Source: CAYFZO01 sp965211995
Lineage (GTDB): Bacteria; Pseudomonadota; Gammaproteobacteria; Poriferisulfidales; Oxydemutatoraceae
Length of the DNA stretch: 64,000 nucleotides
Direction: 5' to 3'
Assembly: GCA_965211995.1 (NCBI GenBank)
Contig: OZ243040.1
Location: 806,001 to 870,000 of the forward strand
Both the position numbers and the translations under genes were made by a program. The notes below the pieces were generated by a model that was not told where the DNA came from, made no database searches, and worked only from the letters and a program-made list of their open reading frames with translations. Below, in pieces: positions 33,823 through 42,832 of this stretch. Position 1 is the first letter of the stretch, and each line of letters opens with the position of its first letter.

Positions 33823-34128
33823 TCAAAACCCGAGTTCGGCCTTGCGTTCTTCGGCGCCGGGCAGCGGGTCGGTCTTGTCGCCGATCACCGGCAATTCGGC
33901 GGCGCGCCGGGCGTTGATCTCGATCCATTCCCGCTTGTCTTCGGGCAGATCGTCTTCCTCGTAAATCGCCTGCACCGGACATTCCGGAATGCACGCGCTG
34001 CAATCAATACACACGTCGGGATCAATATAGAGCATCTCGTCGTCGCAATGGAAACATTCCACCGGACACACCGAAACGCAATCGGTAAAACGACATCCTT
34101 TACAGTTGTCGGTTACAAGCGTGGTCAT
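33823..34128 (-). CDS. fdxA: 7Fe ferredoxin (FdxA-like)
   Basis: 101-residue ferredoxin binding one [3Fe-4S] and one [4Fe-4S] cluster. Cluster ligands are in CKGCRFTDCVSVCPVECF and CIDCSACIPECPVQAIY, the spacing of Azotobacter FdI/FdxA. The ATG at 34128 (MTTLVTDNCKGC) has GGGAGA just upstream. A longer frame exists but is not ferredoxin-like. It lies between fhcC and the reductase gene and could exchange electrons with that reductase. Confidence 0.93.
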   Translation of the reverse strand: MTTLVTDNCKGCRFTDCVSVCPVECFHCDDEMLYIDPDVCIDCSACIPECPVQAIYEEDDLPEDKREWIEINARRAAELPVIGDKTDPLPGAEERKAELGF

Positions 34129-34188
34129 GAATTTTCTCCCAGTAAGTTGAGGGTGGGTTGACGGCGCGGAAAATTGCCGCAAAAGACG

Positions 34189-35013
34189 TCAACTGTCAAA
34201 CAGCAGTATCTCTCCGCGGTTCAATTCTATGCCGTCCCCGCTCCAGCGTCTGTATTTTCCGCGGATCTGCGCATCCTCCACGGCAAACCCCAAAGCGCGC
34301 AAATACAGCAGATAACAGCGCAGAAACACCGGGTGATACGCGCACACGTACTCAAAGGTCGGCAGGATCTCCATCTGTCTGAAAGCGACGACGCTGCCGC
34401 GCTTCATGCCCGCGCCGGTGCGGATGCCGAGTTCGCCGAACACGACGACGGTGCCCGCGAGCATGTTCACGCCGGTGAAATCTCCGGTGTTCCCGCCGAC
34501 GGCGATCAGGCCGCGGCGCATGCCGCCCCCGATTTCGTTCCCGGCGCTGCCGTGGATCAGGATCTCACCTCCGTGCATCCCGGCGGCCTGGCCACGGTAG
34601 GCGCTGCCGGCCAGATGACCCGCGTCACCCTTGACCACGATGCGCCCGCCGCTCATCGCGGGGCCGACCCAGTCCGACGCGTCGCCGTTGACGGTGATTT
34701 CGCCGCCGCTCATGCCGCAGCCGACGTGCATGCCGATATTGCCGTCGATCACGATCCGGCCCGCGGACATCTCCGAGCCAACCAGTTTGACCGCGCCGAG
34801 GTCGCCTTCGAGATGCACCTCGTCCTCGCAACTGCCGCTGACGCGGAAGAAGTCGCCGACCTTCACTTTGCGGTTGCCGTGCATAACTCCGAGGTTCTCG
34901 ACTCCGTGCTCCGACAACCCCGCAAGACGCTGCGGCGTGATGCACTCGGCTTCGAGCGGCGCTTCGGGACGGGTATGCAAAGTTAAAGTGACGCGCATGG
35001 CTTTCACGGTCAT
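34189..35013 (-). CDS. fhcC: Formyltransferase/hydrolase complex subunit C
   Basis: 274-residue protein homologous to formylmethanofuran dehydrogenase subunit C. It is a right-handed beta-helix with repeating G-x-x-x-G turns (GGRIVVKGDAGHLAGSAYRG, GGEILIHGSAGNEIGGGMRRG, MLAGTVVVFG). In the methylotrophic complex it is the scaffold joining FhcA and FhcD in conversion of formyl-H4MPT to formate. Its start overlaps the fhcD stop (4 bp). Confidence 0.93.
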   Translation of the reverse strand: MTVKAMRVTLTLHTRPEAPLEAECITPQRLAGLSEHGVENLGVMHGNRKVKVGDFFRVSGSCEDEVHLEGDLGAVKLVGSEMSAGRIVIDGNIGMHVGCGMSGGEITVNGDASDWVGPAMSGGRIVVKGDAGHLAGSAYRGQAAGMHGGEILIHGSAGNEIGGGMRRGLIAVGGNTGDFTGVNMLAGTVVVFGELGIRTGAGMKRGSVVAFRQMEILPTFEYVCAYHPVFLRCYLLYLRALGFAVEDAQIRGKYRRWSGDGIELNRGEILLFDS

Positions 35014-35915
35014 GCCCCGACGAGGTCGCGCAAGTGGAATTTGTACTTGCCGAGGCTGCCGCCATAATTGGCCGCGGAGATGGTCTGCGCCCCCCCCTCG
35101 GCGGCGGCTTGCATGCCGCGGCGCATCGCGTCGGTAACCGCGGTTTGGTCGAGGCCGTTGACCACGATCTCATAGACCGACTCGACGCCCGCGGGCACTT
35201 GCGTGGCCGGCGCGACGCCGCGCAGGGTCGGGCAATACGCGTCGTTGGTCGAGGCGATCATGCCCTTGTACTTGGCGGAGCCGACCTTGCTGCCCGACCT
35301 GACGACCCCCTGCGGGAACGGCAGAAACACGCCGGCGACTTCGCGCATCGCTTCGACCGCTGCGGTCGCCGCGCACAAAGTTTCGCCGGCGGCACCGAAC
35401 AGCAGCAGGTTACCGCCGCCGACGGTCGGCTGCATGCCGAACGAGTCCTCGACCAGAAACTCCCCCTCCATCACCGGGATCCGCCACAGCCTGCGCCCGC
35501 CGAGCCGCTTGGAGGACTGGTAGCCGTCGCCGAAGTAGCGCAGGCGGTTGCCGACCGGCGCGGTCTGCCCGGCCTCGAGGCCGTTGTAGCAGGCGGTGGT
35601 CGGACAGGTCATAACGCATTGTCCGACGCGCTCGACCAGCCGCGGGCCGAGGTCCTGAGCCTTCATCACAAACAGCAAAACGCTGACGCCCGGGCGGCGG
35701 TCGGGCGTGTCGGACTCGGGAATCTCGCACTCGATCGCGGCCTCGCATTTGCAGCGGATTACCGACGTCGCGAACCCGGTCATCGAGTCGGCGGCGGCGC
35801 GCGCCCAGTGCTGCGAATCCGCGGTGATGAGGACCCGCGCGCCCCACATCTCGAAAGCCTCGGAAAAGGTGTCGATCACCCGCGCCTTGCCGAGTTTGAT
35901 CGCCGCCGCGCTCAC
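35010..35915 (-). CDS. fhcD: Formylmethanofuran-H4MPT formyltransferase (Ftr/FhcD)
   Basis: 301-residue Ftr-type enzyme that moves the formyl group between tetrahydromethanopterin and methanofuran (or its bacterial analogue). N-terminal VIDTFSEAFEMWGARVLITA, then CKCEAAIECEIPESDTPDRRPG and CPTTACYNGL are family hallmarks. Length equals archaeal Ftr. It overlaps fhcA by 4 bp at its start and fhcC by 4 bp at its end, so the genes are coupled. Confidence 0.95.
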   Translation of the reverse strand: MSAAAIKLGKARVIDTFSEAFEMWGARVLITADSQHWARAAADSMTGFATSVIRCKCEAAIECEIPESDTPDRRPGVSVLLFVMKAQDLGPRLVERVGQCVMTCPTTACYNGLEAGQTAPVGNRLRYFGDGYQSSKRLGGRRLWRIPVMEGEFLVEDSFGMQPTVGGGNLLLFGAAGETLCAATAAVEAMREVAGVFLPFPQGVVRSGSKVGSAKYKGMIASTNDAYCPTLRGVAPATQVPAGVESVYEIVVNGLDQTAVTDAMRRGMQAAAEGGAQTISAANYGGSLGKYKFHLRDLVGA

Positions 35916-37594
35916 CCGCCGCCGCCGCTCTTGCCGTCTTTGTTCCCCGCGCCGCCGGGCTTCGTCGCCACCGTCTCGTGACGGTGCAGATAATCGTCGG
36001 GCACGGCGTAGTTGTTGAATTTGACCGAGTAATAGTTGTCGAAAAACGGCTCGATCGCGCCTGTGATCGCGTCGTCGTAGCCCGGTTCGACGTGCAGCAG
36101 GCGGCCTTTATGGTCTTGCGCGAATTCGTGGTCCTTGATGATCAGTTTGCCATCCTTGATCACGTAGCGCGGCGCGTTGAACATTTTTTCGCGGTCCTCG
36201 TCCTCGGTGTAGATCGTGACGTCGGCGTCGGCGCCGGCGCCGAGGTGCCCTTTTCTGGCGTGCAGACCCAAAGCGCGCGCCGGCGCCGCGCGCGTGACGA
36301 TTGCGATCTCCTGCATCGTGTATTCGCGGTCGAGGCCGGACAGGCCGGTTTTCGAGATCGCCTTGCTGTTCACGCGCTTGATCTCCTCGCGGCGGAACGC
36401 ACGGTCCATCAGCAGCCTGATCAGGCGCGGATAGTGCATGAACGAGCCGCCGTTGGGGTGATCGGTCGAGAGCATCAATTGCCACGGATCTTGCGACAGC
36501 AGGAACAATTCAAGACCGATCGCCCATTGCAGCGCGTGCGTATAAACGTGCTCCTGATAACTGAACGGGATGATGCCGCAGCCGCTTTCACATTCGGTGT
36601 CGGCGTTGACCCATTTGTTCGACTTCACGTGGCGCAGCATCCACGCGAGCGGCGCGTCGGCGGTCATCGCGGTCGCCTTGCCGAACATCACCTGTCCAAC
36701 GTCGGCGCTGAGGTTCGGGTGGCGGGCCAGATACTCAATGATCTTCTCGGCGGCGGAGCGGGGATTGCTGTTGACCTCGCCGCCGTAACTGTGGAACTGA
36801 ATGTGCGCGATGTGCGCGCGCCGGCCCTCGGCGGCGTCCATCGTCGCAATTGTCGTGCGGTAATTGCCGCTGTGCCCGAGGTTGTTGCAGTGGATATGCG
36901 GCGGATGCGGCAGTCCGAGGTCGGCGCTCGCCTCGATGAATGCGCCGATCATCTGCAACGGCGTCAGGTTGAAGGGCTCGACTTTCTGATTGACGTCGTT
37001 GACGTTGGTGTTGCGCGCGCCTTTCCAGGTTTCATCGCTGCCGGGATTGACCAATTTGATCGCGTACGCCTTGGCCGCGTTGATCCACCACGCGACCGCT
37101 TCCTTGAAATCCTTGCGCCGCCCCTCTTTCAGCAATTGGTACAGGAAGACGTTGTTGCCGAGCAGCACGTAGAAGCCCTTGTCAATGACCGGCGTGTCGT
37201 CGAGTTCTTCGAGCACGTGGCGCGCGGCGAGCGGCGGCACCGCGGCCTCCATCGCCGTGGTGTAGCCGAGCGCGGCGTAGCGGTAGCCGGTCGTGAAGGT
37301 CGAGGGCACGATGCCGCCGGTGCCCGAGCGCATCACCGCGGTGCCCGGCTGCACGTCGAGGCGGTGGTCTTCGGGTTGCAACTTGCGCGCGAGATTGACC
37401 TTCGGGCCGGCGATATGGCAGTGGATATCAATGCCGCCGGGCATCACCACCATGCCGTGCGCGTCGATCTTGACCGCGCCGGGTGCGGCGTCGGCGGCGA
37501 TCCTGCCGTCGCGGATACAGACGTCGCGCACCTCGCCGTCTATGCCGTTGGCGGGGTCATAGACGCGGCCGTTTACGATTCGAAGTTCGGACAC
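35912..37594 (-). CDS. fhcA: Formyltransferase/hydrolase complex subunit A
   Basis: 560-residue amidohydrolase-fold subunit that hydrolyses formyl-methanofuran to formate at a binuclear metal site. The metal-binding IHCHIAGPK motif is near residue 55, and NADTECESGCGIIPFSYQEH and the HPNGGSFMHYPRLIRLLMDR block carry further ligands. The start chosen is GTG 37594 (VSELRIVNGRVYDP), where similarity begins, with GAGGA about 12 nt upstream; the frame extends 20 codons further without family similarity. Third gene of the fhc unit, after fhcB. Confidence 0.93.
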   Translation of the reverse strand: MSELRIVNGRVYDPANGIDGEVRDVCIRDGRIAADAAPGAVKIDAHGMVVMPGGIDIHCHIAGPKVNLARKLQPEDHRLDVQPGTAVMRSGTGGIVPSTFTTGYRYAALGYTTAMEAAVPPLAARHVLEELDDTPVIDKGFYVLLGNNVFLYQLLKEGRRKDFKEAVAWWINAAKAYAIKLVNPGSDETWKGARNTNVNDVNQKVEPFNLTPLQMIGAFIEASADLGLPHPPHIHCNNLGHSGNYRTTIATMDAAEGRRAHIAHIQFHSYGGEVNSNPRSAAEKIIEYLARHPNLSADVGQVMFGKATAMTADAPLAWMLRHVKSNKWVNADTECESGCGIIPFSYQEHVYTHALQWAIGLELFLLSQDPWQLMLSTDHPNGGSFMHYPRLIRLLMDRAFRREEIKRVNSKAISKTGLSGLDREYTMQEIAIVTRAAPARALGLHARKGHLGAGADADVTIYTEDEDREKMFNAPRYVIKDGKLIIKDHEFAQDHKGRLLHVEPGYDDAITGAIEPFFDNYYSVKFNNYAVPDDYLHRHETVATKPGGAGNKDGKSGGGG

Positions 37595-37722
37595 TGTCTT
37601 GTTTTTTCCTCGCTGAGCCGCGTGCGCCGGTGCACCGAACCGATCATTCGGCAATGCCTTTCGAAATCGAACCGCTCACGCAGTGAAACACCCGCACGAC
37701 GCAACGGACCAAAGCGCGCGGG

Positions 37723-39072
37723 TCAGGCGGCGGCTTTCTGCAATTCCCGCACCTGCGCATGGATGGCGGCAAGGACCTCTTCGTCGGTCGGGAACGGCGA
37801 CGCGAACGCCGGGCGCAACGTGATCGGCACGTCGTCCATGCGATAAACCGTGCCGCCGGTGTTGATGCCGTAGGTCGCGACCGAGAACGCGACTTGCGCG
37901 AGGCGGCTGGTCGCGGTGGGTTTGACGTCGAGAGAGATCACCGGGATCCGGCGCAGGTGCTCGATCGCTTTCTTCGGGAAGTTTGACGCGGGGTCGGTCG
38001 CGATGATCAGCGCCGCGTCGGCTTCGCCGCGCGCGAGCACGTCCACGGTCGTGAACTCGCCGGGATTGAAGCGCGGGAAACCGCGGTTGAAATTCACCCC
38101 GAACGGATAGCCGGTCTGCCACGACAGCACGTTGTCGGCGCCGGTCACGTTGCCGTGGCCGCGCACCGGCTTGGCGACGAAGTGCGTGAATTCATTGAGG
38201 TCGGTCGCGAGCGCGAGGATTGCGCCCGAATTGAAATGCCGCCCGCGCGTCATCGTCAGCCCCATGCCGAAGAACAGCACGCCGTAGCGGCAGTTCTTCA
38301 TCCGCCCGACGAGTTCGTCCAGCGTCTCGCGTGAAACCCCGGTGACGGCTGCGACGTCGGGCGAGATCTTCCGGCCCTTGACCAGCGCGCGCAAAGCCCA
38401 CAGCAGTTCGAAGTCCTTCCCGGGCTTGACCTGAATGAAAGTATCCGCCACCGGAGTACTCGGCGTCTTGCGCACGTCCACGAGCACCACAGTGCGGTCC
38501 TTTTTGCCGTTCGGCACGTACATCCCTTTCGGTGTCACCGCGTAACGCGTGAAATGGCGCGGGTGCGACTCGGCCGGGTTGCCGCCCCAGTAGATCACCA
38601 GGTCGGCGCGGTTTTTGATCTCGCCGAGCGTCGCGGTGCTTTCGCCGATGCCCTGGAACGCGATGCCCGACGGCCCGTGGCACACCGACGTCGTCGTATC
38701 CACGTTGCCGCGCACCTGGTCGTTGATCGCCACCGCCACGCGCTGCGCTTCGCAGGTCGAATCGCTGAGTCCGTAGGTCACCGGAAATTTGGCTTCGACC
38801 AGGATGCGCGCCGCGGTTGCGACCGCTTGCTCGAACGTCGCTTCCCGGCCGTCCACCAGCGCCGCCGGGCGCTCCTCGATTGCATGCTCGGCGAACCAGG
38901 CGCGCCCGAGCACGCAGGCGTTTTTCGCCTTGATGATGCGCTTTGCGTCGAGATCGACCGTCAGTTCCATATCGTCGCAGACGCAGCCGCAGAAAGTGCA
39001 GGTCGCGTCCTTGACGACGGTGGTGCGGCGCTGGTTTTTTGGTTCCGCCGCCGCGGGCTTGGCGTCACTCAT
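37723..39072 (-). CDS. fhcB: Formyltransferase/hydrolase complex subunit B
   Basis: 449-residue homologue of formylmethanofuran dehydrogenase subunit B, the molybdopterin-enzyme subunit. An N-terminal CTFCGCVCDDMEL Fe-S motif is at about residues 25-37. Further on TTTSVCHGPSGIAFQG contains a cysteine in the region where archaeal enzymes coordinate Mo/W; whether it is the ligand cannot be decided here. Bacterial FhcB characterised so far is thought not to hold a Mo/W cofactor. Its neighbour encodes a FwdD-like domain 12 bp upstream. Confidence 0.9.
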   Translation of the reverse strand: MSDAKPAAAEPKNQRRTTVVKDATCTFCGCVCDDMELTVDLDAKRIIKAKNACVLGRAWFAEHAIEERPAALVDGREATFEQAVATAARILVEAKFPVTYGLSDSTCEAQRVAVAINDQVRGNVDTTTSVCHGPSGIAFQGIGESTATLGEIKNRADLVIYWGGNPAESHPRHFTRYAVTPKGMYVPNGKKDRTVVLVDVRKTPSTPVADTFIQVKPGKDFELLWALRALVKGRKISPDVAAVTGVSRETLDELVGRMKNCRYGVLFFGMGLTMTRGRHFNSGAILALATDLNEFTHFVAKPVRGHGNVTGADNVLSWQTGYPFGVNFNRGFPRFNPGEFTTVDVLARGEADAALIIATDPASNFPKKAIEHLRRIPVISLDVKPTATSRLAQVAFSVATYGINTGGTVYRMDDVPITLRPAFASPFPTDEEVLAAIHAQVRELQKAAA

Positions 39073-39084
39073 CGCGCGTTTCCT

Positions 39085-39462
39085 TCAGCGATCGGTTGGC
39101 GGCCGGGTGCTCACCGGCGCGACTTGCACTTCGATCAGTTTCGACAGCGGCATCCCGCTGCCGGCGGTGTCGCCGTCCATCAACTCGCTCGACGGCGGAC
39201 CGTACGGAATAAATAAAACGCCGGCGGGCAAGTCCCCGGCTTTTTTCGGCGTGCAGGTGACGACGGTTTCGCCGGCCTTCGAGGTCAGGCGCACTTTATC
39301 GCCCGTTTGCAGGTTGAGGCGCCGCATGTCGTCTTCGTTCATCTCCACGGTGGAAGTGACGGCAAGATACTCGGCCTTTAATTTGCCGGCGTTCAGAGAA
39401 GTGCCTTGCTTGCCGGTCCTGCCGGGGATCAGCGTCATTGTCTCGGTCATTGCTTTATCCAT
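39085..39462 (-). CDS. FwdD/FmdD-like molybdopterin dinucleotide-binding protein
   Basis: 125-residue protein resembling subunit D of archaeal formylmethanofuran dehydrogenase, the small domain that covers the molybdopterin dinucleotide in larger enzymes. Matching blocks are LNAGKLKAEYLAVTSTVEMN, RRLNLQTGDKVRLTS, and LPAGVLFIPYGPPSSELMDG followed by a C-terminal IEVQVAP strand. It is the first gene of the fhc unit and ends 12 bp before fhcB. Its presence suggests that this FhcB may still bind a pterin cofactor, or that the domain was retained structurally. Confidence 0.8.
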   Translation of the reverse strand: MDKAMTETMTLIPGRTGKQGTSLNAGKLKAEYLAVTSTVEMNEDDMRRLNLQTGDKVRLTSKAGETVVTCTPKKAGDLPAGVLFIPYGPPSSELMDGDTAGSGMPLSKLIEVQVAPVSTRPPTDR

Positions 39463-39602
39463 TGTCCCGGTCTCGCGAATTTGCCTGCGGGGCGCCGCCG
39501 GTCTCGCGGAAACGCCGGCGCGGCGGCATTATACAAGCCCCCGCGCCGCCTGCGCCCCTCAACCGCGTATCTCCACCGGCCTGGCCGGCGCACGCCTCCG
39601 GC

Positions 39603-40571
39603 TTACTTGCGCAACTGCGATGCGTGCGCGAGGTACCAGTCGTAAGTCGAACGCAGGCCTTGTTCGAGGCCGATGCCCGGCACCCACCCGAGCCGCCGCA
39701 ATTTGCCGACGTCGGTGACCTTTCTGGGGGTGCCGTCGGGCATCGCGGTGTCCCACTTGATCTCGCCCGGGTAAGCGACGACGCTTTTGATCTTGCCGGC
39801 GAGCGCCGCCAGCGTCAGGTCTTCGCCGGTGCCGACGTTAAGGTGGGAAGTCATCGGCGTAACCGCTTCATTCAGGCGCGCCTGCGGCAGGGACATCACA
39901 AACACCGTGGCCGACGCCAGGTCGTCCACGTGCAGGAATTCCCGATAGACCTTGCCGCTGCCCCATAATTCGACCGGCGAGCGCCCGGCAATCCGGGCTT
40001 CATGGAATTTGCGGAGCATCGCCGGGATTACGTGGCTGCCGGCCAGGTTGAAGTTATCGCCCGGGCCGTACAGATTGCACGGCATCAGCGAGCGAAAGTC
40101 GGTGCCGTACTGGCGGTTGTACGACTCGCACAACTTAATGCCGGCGATCTTCGCGATCGCATAAGGCTCGTTGGTCGGCTCCAACTTGCCTTCGAGCAAG
40201 GCCTCCTCGCGCATCGGCTGGTCTGCGTGCTTCGGGTAGATGCAGGAACTGCCTAAAAACAACAGCCCCGCGACGTCGTGCCCCCAGGCTGCGTGGATCA
40301 GATTGGCTTCGATCATCAGGTTCTGATAGATGAACTCGGCGGGATACGTGTTATTGGCGTTGATGCCCCCCACTTTCGCGGCGGCAATGAACACAAACTC
40401 AGGCCGGTGCGTTTTAAAAAACGCCGCTACGCTGTGCCGCTCGAGCAGGTCGAGTTCCTCGCGGGAAGGCGTGATCACGTTGGCGTATCCTTGCGCCTGC
40501 AATTCGCGGCAGATCGCGGAACCGACCATGCCGCGGGCGCCGGCGACGAAGATGCGAGCGTCCTTATCCAT
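39603..40571 (-). CDS. fcl: GDP-L-fucose synthase
   Basis: 322-residue short-chain dehydrogenase (Fcl/WcaG) that epimerises and reduces GDP-4-keto-6-deoxymannose to GDP-L-fucose. Motifs: VAGARGMVGSAICREL near 9-24 (NADP site), AAKVGGINANNTYPAEFIYQN, LFLGSSCIYPK near 107, and the catalytic YAIAKIAG (YxxxK). Length and motifs are complete. Its start overlaps the restriction endonuclease gene by 8 bp. The partner gmd is 2.2 kb upstream, separated by the restriction-modification pair. Confidence 0.95.
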   Translation of the reverse strand: MDKDARIFVAGARGMVGSAICRELQAQGYANVITPSREELDLLERHSVAAFFKTHRPEFVFIAAAKVGGINANNTYPAEFIYQNLMIEANLIHAAWGHDVAGLLFLGSSCIYPKHADQPMREEALLEGKLEPTNEPYAIAKIAGIKLCESYNRQYGTDFRSLMPCNLYGPGDNFNLAGSHVIPAMLRKFHEARIAGRSPVELWGSGKVYREFLHVDDLASATVFVMSLPQARLNEAVTPMTSHLNVGTGEDLTLAALAGKIKSVVAYPGEIKWDTAMPDGTPRKVTDVGKLRRLGWVPGIGLEQGLRSTYDWYLAHASQLRK

Positions 40572-41373
40572 CTCGACTGTTGAGATTCTTCGCTTTATAA
40601 GTCATCAAGTCCTCAGTGTTGATCTTTTCCGGGGGCACGAGCCGGTAATGCTTCTCGGACGAGATCGTAATGCCCGCGTTTCCTTGTTCTAATTCGAAAA
40701 TAGCAATAAGAGATTTAGATATAAACTGTGCGGCTATCGGTCTGCAAACGAGGCTTGGGAACTTGTGCCGGCACATTGCAGAATCCTGCTCTATCTGCAC
40801 CACGTTGAGGCGGTCGTTCCCCGCTTTCGCCTGCACGGGGAAAATATAGTGTGCTCCGCGTTTGTCTATTCCGATATAGATTTCATCGGTCTCGATTTGT
40901 CCAAAGTTTGGGACCGTGGTGCGCAAATGACTTTGCAGCGGATAGCAAGTTACCCGCGTAAAAATGTCCACTAGTCTGTTGTAGCGTAATTTCGCAAGCA
41001 ATGCTTGCTCGTCGCCCAAAGAATACATGGCGATCACACCCGGCGTTGCATCCGGTATTTTTGTTTCAGTCAGCCCTCTTTTCGGTTTGATATCAGCCAG
41101 AACAACGGCTGCAAACCGGTACTTTCCACGACCCGCCGGCCGAATAATCCAACTCCTGCCCCTTGGAGCCTTCTTCCTGATCGAATTCGGCAACGAGGTG
41201 CGATAGCGAAAGATATAAACCACGTCGCCGATATTTTTCGGCAAGTCAATTTTCAGGTCTTTGGCGGCCTTCTCAATATCGGTGCGGCTGAAAAGAACTT
41301 CTTCCTGGCCTTTTTTGTGAGTTGCAAGGAAAATGCGTTCAACAATTTGAGCATATCGGTTGCTTTTTTCCAT
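40564..41373 (-). CDS. Putative type II restriction endonuclease
   Basis: 269-residue protein next to a DNA methyltransferase. The likely catalytic PD-(D/E)xK region is QIETDEIYIGID...YIFPVQAKAGNDRLNVVQIEQD around residues 160-195, with an acidic residue before and QAK after, as in many restriction nucleases. The N-terminal half (FSRTDIEKAAKDLKIDLPKN) looks like a DNA-binding helical domain. The recognition site is unknown. Codon use and base composition are more AT-rich than those of fcl and gmd, consistent with acquisition. It starts 22 bp after the methyltransferase and runs 8 bp into fcl. Confidence 0.7.
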   Translation of the reverse strand: MEKSNRYAQIVERIFLATHKKGQEEVLFSRTDIEKAAKDLKIDLPKNIGDVVYIFRYRTSLPNSIRKKAPRGRSWIIRPAGRGKYRFAAVVLADIKPKRGLTETKIPDATPGVIAMYSLGDEQALLAKLRYNRLVDIFTRVTCYPLQSHLRTTVPNFGQIETDEIYIGIDKRGAHYIFPVQAKAGNDRLNVVQIEQDSAMCRHKFPSLVCRPIAAQFISKSLIAIFELEQGNAGITISSEKHYRLVPPEKINTEDLMTYKAKNLNSRDG

Positions 41374-41395
41374 GTTTTTGGTTTTTTGTTGCGTG

Positions 41396-42784
41396 TTATT
41401 TGTTGCCCGGCCACCGCATTACCAAAACCTCTTCGCGGAGTTGCTGCTTGGTTACTGTTGACAATCGCGTCCGGAATAAATCGATTCTTATTGGTTCGTA
41501 CCCCAGTGACCCGGCAATATCAGCCAGGATTGTTCCGGTACGGATCATGACTTGCAGGTACGAAGCTTGATCCCCGACTACGTAAGCCAACATGGCACCC
41601 GGCTTCAGGATCGGCTTCAACATTTCCAAATGCCGCGCCATCCCGCCAAAGTACAATTTCATCACCCTGTGATACATCCGCTCAAAACCGGAGGTTTTGC
41701 CAAGTGCCTTGCGCCGCTCTTCAATCTCGCACGCGAGACGTTCAATTTCGGGGTGCCCTTTCACCCAAGTGTCGTCGTCATCAGCTTTATATGCGCCTCT
41801 TGTGTTGGAACGCAAGAGGGTTTGCTTGAATGATCGGAGTTCCTCCTTGTTACGTGCAAAACCCAGGAGCACGGTTTCGAGTCGTGTAGTTCGTGAGTAG
41901 TCTTTCTCATTCGGGTAAGGCGGAGAAGTAACCACGGCGTTGACTGATTGGGGTTCGAGCATCTTTGGCACTCTCCTGGAGTCAGCCAAGATAACTCGGG
42001 CCATAGTCCCATTTCGCTCGGAAAGCAAGCGTATGTCTTCGACGATGGAGTTGACGCGAGATAACCAAGCGTTCACAACCAAGGCGTCTTCTTTCCGCTT
42101 TCTGACCCCGACCTCCGGGCCAAAATGCAGATTGCTGATGTCGTCCACCAATGCCTTGGCTAAAGCCAGCCGCTCGTGTGCAAAAAATTGATTGTCACGT
42201 TCTTTGTCCAATGACTCCATAAGCACCAATACTTTGTGCAGGGGCAACGGGCTAATGGAATTTTTCAGAAGAATTTTTTCAGCGCACGGCGATAGTTTGA
42301 GCAGTTTATCTTCGGGAACGCAAGGCTTTGAAAAAAAAGAAATATCCTGAATGCCTTCTGCTTCTAAGCGGCACAATGCCCTGTCGGCTACACGCCGGGC
42401 GTGTTTGGCTAAGGCATCAGGCGAAAGCCCCCAGTCCGTTTTTATGCTGCTCGCAAAGTGGGCCATTGGCAACGCTTCGAGGCCGATACTGGAGATGCCG
42501 AGTTTTTTGCTCTCCACCATCGTGGTGCCGGTCCCACAAAACGGATCGAGTACCATCCCGTCGCTGTGAACCCCAAAATCATCGAGGTAGTTGCGAACCA
42601 AGTGTGGGGGGAAAGAAAGTACAAATCGATACCAGCGATGCGCTGCGCCGTCCGCTTTTTGAACTTTGTTGGAAATTCCATTGCCATACGCACAAGCCGG
42701 TCGCTCAAATGTTGTATCAATTTCTTTTAGCATTCTGAATTTCCTCTCCGAAATCCCAGAACGAGCAATGTCTTTGTTTTTCAT
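41396..42784 (-). CDS. Type II DNA methyltransferase (probable N4-C/N6-A)
   Basis: 462-residue methyltransferase. The AdoMet-binding motif I DPFCGTGTTMVESKKLGI is near residue 79-96, and catalytic motif IV SPPYPNEKDYSR is near 287. The SPPY form is typical of N4-cytosine enzymes; order I then IV. The HRWYRFVLSFPPHLVRNYL region precedes motif I as in related restriction-modification methyltransferases. It should protect host DNA against the nuclease encoded 22 bp downstream. The gene is AT-rich relative to its surroundings and lies 48 bp after gmd on the same strand. Confidence 0.88.
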   Translation of the reverse strand: MKNKDIARSGISERKFRMLKEIDTTFERPACAYGNGISNKVQKADGAAHRWYRFVLSFPPHLVRNYLDDFGVHSDGMVLDPFCGTGTTMVESKKLGISSIGLEALPMAHFASSIKTDWGLSPDALAKHARRVADRALCRLEAEGIQDISFFSKPCVPEDKLLKLSPCAEKILLKNSISPLPLHKVLVLMESLDKERDNQFFAHERLALAKALVDDISNLHFGPEVGVRKRKEDALVVNAWLSRVNSIVEDIRLLSERNGTMARVILADSRRVPKMLEPQSVNAVVTSPPYPNEKDYSRTTRLETVLLGFARNKEELRSFKQTLLRSNTRGAYKADDDDTWVKGHPEIERLACEIEERRKALGKTSGFERMYHRVMKLYFGGMARHLEMLKPILKPGAMLAYVVGDQASYLQVMIRTGTILADIAGSLGYEPIRIDLFRTRLSTVTKQQLREEVLVMRWPGNK

Positions 42785-42832
42785 GGGCGCACAAGGATTT
42801 AAACTTCATTATAGCCACCCTTTAAGTTGCCT

